A stretch of 9,696 bases of DNA from Patescibacteria group bacterium UBA6033 (GTDB lineage: Bacteria > Patescibacteriota > Minisyncoccia > Phycocordibacterales > Phycocordibacteraceae): the NCBI GenBank assembly GCA_002429325.1, contig DIZH01000020.1, forward strand, positions 3,694-13,389. The letters are read 5' to 3'. Below are positions 6,567 to 9,696 of this stretch, in pieces (position 1 is the first letter of the stretch; each line of letters begins with the position of its first letter). Below the pieces are notes generated by a model. The model was not told the DNA's origin, made no database searches, and was given only the letters and a program-made list of their open reading frames with translations. Both the position numbers and the translations under genes were made by a program.

Positions 6567-6574
6567 GTGCGAAT

Positions 6575-6580
6575 AGTATA
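6575..6580 (-). promoter_or_regulatory. Candidate -10 box before the membrane-protein gene
   Basis: TATACT on the minus strand, ending 8 nt before the ATG at 6566. A transcript from here would start within 1-2 nt of the start codon. No convincing -35 was found. It is part of the recurring pattern described in the findings. Confidence 0.35.
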
Positions 6581-6582
6581 CC

Positions 6583-7320
6583 TCACACTCCCCCGCTCTG
6601 TTGCCAAAGGCTTTCGTAGAGGACTTCCATCGTATGGTGAATATCTTTGTCCTCAATCAATATCCCGACTGGGTGCTTCGTCTTCAGCGAAATGATGGCC
6701 ACTTTATTGCCATAAATAAAATTGGAGTTATTAATCGTAATTGAATCAGGCAAGAACTGTGTTATCCGGAGTTCTTCTGCATCTTTTTGCTTAAGTGCCA
6801 CAGACATTTTCGTTTGCGGAGTAAGCAGTCGGACGTGCATGTTCTGCTGAATGCGCTTTTCTATGAAATCTTCCATGAAGGATTTGCCGAGGAGGGCAAT
6901 CATCTCATCCCACAGTTCTATCGAGAACAAACGATGTTTCGTCTCAAGAATATCGTTCATAATCTGTCGAATCTCTTCCGCGCCACTATAGGTGCGTACG
7001 GTTGGTTTCGCGCCGATATCTTGCTGAAGTGATTTGAGTTCGGGAAGAACGGTCTTGAGCGCCGCTTCTTGCTCTCTCATGCGTATAAGCAATCTTTCAG
7101 GATTTGCCGCAGTCCATATCTTCCTTCTTCGCAGGAGATAGGCATCGAGCAATCCTTTTCGATGCAATGAATTGATAGTGAGATTGACGGTCGTGCGCGG
7201 TATCCGCGCTTTTTCGGCGATGTCAGTCGCGGTGCTCCCTCCAAGCTCGAGAGCAGCGAGGTACACCTTCACTTCGTGAGGAGAATATCCCAATTGCTCT
7301 ATCGCAGATCGGATATGCAT
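6583..7320 (-). CDS. TrmB-like winged-helix transcriptional regulator
   Basis: A 245-residue DNA-binding protein. Residues 5-75 are a TrmB-type winged helix: IEQLGYSPHEVKVYLAALEL, then STATDIAEKARIPRTTVN with the recognition helix at about 41-53, and a basic wing with YLLRRRK (61-67). A helical linker (76-103) could dimerise. Residues 105-240 resemble the effector half seen in TrmB-like proteins of CPR bacteria and archaea (VRTYSGAEEIRQIMNDIL, later FIYGNKVAIIS and PVGILIED). In archaeal TrmB this half binds sugars, but the ligand here is unknown. It heads a likely operon with a membrane protein and tyrS, and its promoter region faces that of the sigma factor gene. TATAAT (7335-7340) lies 14 nt before the ATG, giving a leader of about 8 nt with no Shine-Dalgarno. 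Confidence 0.85.
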   Translation of the reverse strand: MHIRSAIEQLGYSPHEVKVYLAALELGGSTATDIAEKARIPRTTVNLTINSLHRKGLLDAYLLRRRKIWTAANPERLLIRMREQEAALKTVLPELKSLQQDIGAKPTVRTYSGAEEIRQIMNDILETKHRLFSIELWDEMIALLGKSFMEDFIEKRIQQNMHVRLLTPQTKMSVALKQKDAEELRITQFLPDSITINNSNFIYGNKVAIISLKTKHPVGILIEDKDIHHTMEVLYESLWQQSGGV

Positions 7321-7334
7321 TGTAGTGCCGCTTC

Positions 7335-7340
7335 ATTATA
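7335..7340 (-). promoter_or_regulatory. -10 box of the TrmB-like gene
   Basis: Consensus TATAAT on the minus strand, 14 nt before the ATG at 7320. The -35 region at 17 nt (CATCAT) is a poor match. It is the most likely promoter for the regulator-membrane protein-tyrS cluster. It lies in a 160-bp divergent region, so the regulator might act on both sides. Confidence 0.5.
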
Positions 7341-7351
7341 CTACGAAAACA

Positions 7352-7377
7352 GGAAAAATGATGACCGAAGCGTCGTC
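7352..7377 (+). promoter_or_regulatory. Possible ECF-type promoter for the sigma factor gene
   Basis: GGAAA (7352-7356) and CGTC (7374-7377) are separated by 17 nt, resembling the GGAAC/CGTC pattern of many ECF promoters. Transcription would begin near 7385 and give a leader of about 100 nt before the sigma factor gene. The motifs are short and a chance match is quite possible. Confidence 0.25.
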
Positions 7378-7418
7378 GTTTCAATCCCATAGGGGAGTGA
7401 GAAATACAGGGTTTCTTG

Positions 7419-7446
7419 ATGCAGCTTGCAAAAGGGCTGCATTTTT
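7419..7446 (+). terminator. Terminator-like hairpin in the leader of the sigma factor gene
   Basis: ATGCAGC (7419-7425) and GCTGCAT (7436-7442) form a 7-bp stem with a 10-nt loop, followed by a T-run (7442-7446) on the plus strand. It lies about 35 nt upstream of the sigma gene start, with no plus-strand gene before it. It could be an attenuator for a promoter further upstream, or a stop for stray transcription. Confidence 0.6.
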
Positions 7447-7480
7447 ATTGATTTTCTATAAGGGAAAGCAAAAATGGTAA

Positions 7481-7981
7481 GTGATGAACCCTTCGGAAAT
7501 TCTCACCACCGCATATACGCAGTATATGAAAGAGCTTAAGGCGAGCGCTTTCTACAAAGTGCATGATACTGCGCTTAGTGAGGACCTCGTGCAAGACACT
7601 TTTATGAAAACGTGGACGTACTTAGTCAAAGGGGGGAAGATAAATATGATGCGCGCATTCCTCTATCATGTGCTCAATAACCTTGTCATCGATGAATATC
7701 GAAAGCAGAAGAATAAGATGGTGTCGCTCGACGATATTGCTGAGAAGGGATATGAACCGGGCGAGGATGAGTCTCAGCGCCTCTACGACTTCTTGGACGG
7801 AGAAAAGGCCCTTTCTTCGATTAAGCGCATTCCTCCGAAATATCAACGGGTAATGCGTATGCGCTATGCGCAGGGTCTGTCACTCAAAGAGATGTCGATT
7901 ATTTCCGGGCAATCGAAGAACACTATCTCAGTCCAAGCGTACCGGGGGCTTGTCAGTCTTCGACAATTGCACAGCGTTTAG
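7481..7981 (+). CDS. ECF-type RNA polymerase sigma factor
   Basis: A 165-166 residue sigma-70 family protein with only regions 2 and 4, the ECF layout. Region 2 spans about 9-77: SEDLVQDTFMKTW (33-45) is the core-binding helix and NNLVIDEYRKQK (66-77) the -10-recognition part. An acidic linker (83-108) follows. Region 4 spans about 110-163: IPPKYQRVMRMRYAQGLSLK, then the helix-turn-helix SGQSKNTISVQAYRGLVSLR. Start is either GTG 7481 or the adjacent ATG 7484; an in-frame TAA at 7478 excludes anything earlier. The nearest AGGGA (7461-7465) is too far from both and better placed for an out-of-frame ATG at 7474. No anti-sigma factor is adjacent, so control may act on its transcript. It is the only long plus-strand gene here and converges on the pilin gene, with 12 bp between. 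Confidence 0.9.
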   Translation: MMNPSEILTTAYTQYMKELKASAFYKVHDTALSEDLVQDTFMKTWTYLVKGGKINMMRAFLYHVLNNLVIDEYRKQKNKMVSLDDIAEKGYEPGEDESQRLYDFLDGEKALSSIKRIPPKYQRVMRMRYAQGLSLKEMSIISGQSKNTISVQAYRGLVSLRQLHSV

Positions 7982-7993
7982 AGCCCTTCGGAT

Positions 7994-8500
7994 TTATCTG
8001 CCATTTCCTACAATATAATTAAGGGAACTATTATCCCATCCGCCGAAACTAGATGGGCAACTATTCGAACTAGAAGTTCTATCTTCAAGGCGAGTTGCCA
8101 AGATGTAATTCGTATTTACCCCTATGGTATGCGTATACCCGCAATTCCCATTAGGCTTGTACTGGGCACAGTAATAGTAACCGTACTGCGCAGCGGTATT
8201 TATCGGGTCATACGGCATTTGACTGATATAGGCAGAAGATAAGAGCGTCGGCCATGCCGCAACGTAAGTTCCGATGGAAGCTGCGCCGCAAACAGGAGGG
8301 TACTGGTTATAGGTGTTGAAATAAATTTCCAAGGCTGTTTGCAATGAGTGAATATCCGCAACTCTTTTCGCATCTCGAGCTTTTGCTCTAGCAACATTTA
8401 GACTAGCCAATACAACGCTCGAAAGTATGCCAATAATCGCTATGACAACGAGAAGTTCAATCAGGGTAAATCCACGCGTATTTTTATGGGGAATCTGCAT
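7994..8500 (-). CDS. Type IV pilin-like / GspG-type pseudopilin protein
   Basis: A 168-residue prepilin. The leader MQIPHKNTRG is longer than in the other two pilins here; cleavage is expected after Gly10, with FTLIELLVVIAIIGIL next and Glu at mature position 5. The helix runs through SSVVLASLNVARAKARDAKR and HSLQTALEIYF to about residue 62. The head has TLLSSAYISQMPYDPI and YGYYYCAQY, resembling the P.DP..Y pattern of GspG and small CPR pilins, and four cysteines (71, 111, 120, 148). Its TAA lies 12 bp from the end of the convergent sigma gene. The ATG is 2 bp after the stop of the small membrane-protein gene, so translation is probably coupled. Of the three pilins its helix is the closest to the pilin-like part of the RDD protein at 3447-4505. 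Confidence 0.92.
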   Translation of the reverse strand: MQIPHKNTRGFTLIELLVVIAIIGILSSVVLASLNVARAKARDAKRVADIHSLQTALEIYFNTYNQYPPVCGAASIGTYVAAWPTLLSSAYISQMPYDPINTAAQYGYYYCAQYKPNGNCGYTHTIGVNTNYILATRLEDRTSSSNSCPSSFGGWDNSSLNYIVGNGR

Positions 8501-8502
8501 AA

Positions 8503-8766
8503 TTATCTGCCTGAAGGATTAGTAGTCATAAACTGATTCATTTGTTCTACAGCAGTAGCTGTGGGCTTTTGTTGAGTGACCCCACTGTTGGAAAACAAAA
8601 ATACTGAAGCAATAATTCCAACTATTGCGAACGCCAGTGACACATATTCCGCTTGAGTATCGGACGAAACGACTCTCGTCGCGAGAACGAGCCGGATAAA
8701 AATCGGTTTTTTATTGACAGACGGAGCTAATGGGTACTGTTCTTTCTCAAGTGGAATATCAACCAT
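8503..8766 (-). CDS. Small single-pass membrane protein of unknown function
   Basis: An 87-residue protein with one likely membrane helix at about 42-59 (VSLAFAIVGIIASVFLFS). A basic N-terminal part (K19, K20, R25, R31) is probably cytoplasmic, and the Gln/Thr-rich C-terminal tail probably external. There is no cleavable signal, lipobox or prepilin site, and no family is recognised. It sits between dnaJ (18-bp gap) and a pilin gene (2-bp gap), and the tight junction with the pilin suggests a role at the same envelope structure, which is inference. There is no Shine-Dalgarno; TATACT lies 7 nt before the ATG. Confidence 0.7.
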   Translation of the reverse strand: MVDIPLEKEQYPLAPSVNKKPIFIRLVLATRVVSSDTQAEYVSLAFAIVGIIASVFLFSNSGVTQQKPTATAVEQMNQFMTTNPSGR

Positions 8767-8773
8767 TACGATA

Positions 8774-8779
8774 AGTATA
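8774..8779 (-). promoter_or_regulatory. Candidate -10 box before the small membrane-protein gene
   Basis: TATACT on the minus strand ends 7 nt before the ATG at 8766, inside the 18-bp gap after dnaJ. A transcript from here would start at or next to the ATG. No clear -35 is visible within the dnaJ end. Confidence 0.35.
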
Positions 8780-8784
8780 CAACT

Positions 8785-9696
8785 CTAGAGACCTTCGGAT
8801 TTCAAGTCCTCAACAACTTTTTTGACAGCTGAGGAGAGCTTGTGCGGAAGAGCGACTTCAAGCCGGATGATGAGGTCGCCACGGCGAGCGCCGTCAGCTG
8901 GAATGCCTTTGCCTGCGACTCGCAAATGCTCCTCGGCCTTCTTCATCGGTGGGATTTTCACTTCAAGAACCTTCCCTTCTAGGGTCTCAATAGTTACCGT
9001 GGTGCCGAGCAGAGCGTCGGTCATCTTCACCGGGAGATCCATGAGAAGGTTTGAGCCATCACGGCGGAAGGTCGCATGAGGCTTCACGTGTATTTTGACA
9101 TAGAGGTCGCCCGCAATACCGGTCTTCACTGCTTCGCCCTGTTGCGGCATGCGAATCATCTCGCCATTGTCGATACCAGCTGGAATAGTAATCTTCATTT
9201 CTACTTCCCGGCGCTTCACCCCATGACCCCTGCACTCAGAGCACTTCTCTTTAGGTATTTTGCCTACACCATCGCAAGCGACACAAGGACGCACTGAGGT
9301 GAATTGTCCGAGAATGGAATTGCGCGTTTCGTGCACTTGCCCAGCGCCGTTGCAGACTTTGCAGGTCTCAAGCTCGGTGCCGGGCTTCGAGCCGTTGCCG
9401 TGGCAGATATCGCAGGTCGTGACCTTAGCGATAAGTACTGTGCGCGTCGTGCCGAATATAGCGTCCTTGAATGGGACTTCGAGGTCGATAGAAATATCGC
9501 GTCCGCGAGGCATGCGTCCCTGGCTGCCACCGCGCGACCCTCCGAAGATATCCCCGAAGATATCCCCGAAATCGAAATCGACGCCTCCGTTTCCGAATCC
9601 TTGCTGGAATCCGTTGAAGTCGAATCCGCCAAAGCCCTGGCTGCCGCCCCGAGGCGCACCACCTGGGAATGATTGGCCGTACGCATCGTATTCGCG
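8785..9696 (-). CDS. dnaJ: Chaperone DnaJ (Hsp40), lacking most of the J domain in this window
   Basis: Co-chaperone that delivers unfolded proteins to DnaK and stimulates its ATPase. The window holds the last 303 codons. The first codons (REYDAYGQ) are the end of the J domain; the helix with HPD lies beyond the right edge. Next come a Gly/Phe-rich linker (about 9516-9670) with a DIFG pair from a 12-bp tandem repeat, and four zinc-binding CxxCxGxG repeats (CDICHGNG, CKVCNGAG, CVACDGVG, CSECRGHG; about 9220-9414). The two beta-sandwich substrate-binding domains follow, with GDLYVKIHVKPHATFRRDG and later VAGKGIPADGARRGDLIIRL. The reading frame is open to the right edge, so the in-frame ATG at 9513 is internal, not the start. 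All zinc ligands are present. A small membrane protein and a pilin gene follow closely. Confidence 0.96.
   Translation of the reverse strand, partial: REYDAYGQSFPGGAPRGGSQGFGGFDFNGFQQGFGNGGVDFDFGDIFGDIFGGSRGGSQGRMPRGRDISIDLEVPFKDAIFGTTRTVLIAKVTTCDICHGNGSKPGTELETCKVCNGAGQVHETRNSILGQFTSVRPCVACDGVGKIPKEKCSECRGHGVKRREVEMKITIPAGIDNGEMIRMPQQGEAVKTGIAGDLYVKIHVKPHATFRRDGSNLLMDLPVKMTDALLGTTVTIETLEGKVLEVKIPPMKKAEEHLRVAGKGIPADGARRGDLIIRLEVALPHKLSSAVKKVVEDLKSEGL

Noticed and set aside
6567..6656. 30-codon extension of the five-helix membrane protein
   Set aside because: It overlaps the end of the TrmB-like gene and adds a polar segment before the first helix.
7379..7397. GTTTCAATCCC-like sequence with a small TCCC/GGGA hairpin, resembling the start of some CRISPR repeats
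   Set aside because: It occurs once only; no second copy, spacer pattern or cas gene is present.
9541..9566. 12-bp tandem repeat (CCGAAGATATCC unit)
   Set aside because: It encodes the DIFGDIFG motif that is normal in the Gly/Phe region of DnaJ proteins.
9304..9672. Long open frame on the plus strand opposite dnaJ
   Set aside because: It lies fully antisense to a clear DnaJ coding region, and its translation shows no domain.

Overview
The window looks like ordinary chromosome of a Patescibacteria/CPR bacterium, most likely Parcubacteria. This is inferred from gene style, not from a database search. The signs are several short type IV pilin-like proteins with almost identical N-termini, a TrmB-like regulator next to small membrane proteins, compact gene spacing, mostly absent Shine-Dalgarno sequences, and standard TGA/TAA/TAG stops. 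Every gene except one sigma factor is on the minus strand.

Layout in minus-strand transcription order, from right to left. (1) 9696-7994: the 3' part of dnaJ (runs off the right edge), a small single-pass membrane protein, and a type IV pilin-like protein, all tightly spaced. (2) 7481-7981, plus strand: an ECF-type sigma factor, convergent with the pilin gene and divergent from the next cluster, with a terminator-like hairpin in its leader. (3) 7320-4664: a TrmB-like HTH regulator, a five-helix membrane protein, tyrosyl-tRNA synthetase, and directly after it tRNA-Tyr(GUA), the enzyme's own substrate. (4) 4505-3293: an unusual membrane protein that joins a helical N-terminal domain, an RDD domain and a pilin-like helix with a Cys-containing tail, then a possible tiny ORF and a terminator. 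(5) 3220-1197: two type IV pilin-like genes and a dihydroorotate dehydrogenase-family gene with odd active-site residues. (6) 1106-237: a secreted protein with a strong Shine-Dalgarno and a strong terminator. (7) 215-1: the 5' end of trpS (runs off the left edge).

Two themes run through the window. One is surface or pilus biology: three complete pilin-like proteins carry a prepilin peptidase site, and a fourth pilin-like segment is built into an RDD membrane protein and has lost that site. The other is translation and protein quality control: TrpRS, TyrRS, tRNA-Tyr and DnaJ.

The most interesting signals are the RDD-pilin fusion, TATAAT/TATACT hexamers only 4-8 nt upstream of several start codons that lack a Shine-Dalgarno (a leaderless-mRNA pattern), and the altered substrate pocket of the PyrD-like enzyme. 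No CRISPR array, insertion sequence, phage gene or rRNA was seen. No stretch longer than about 300 bases lacks a gene.
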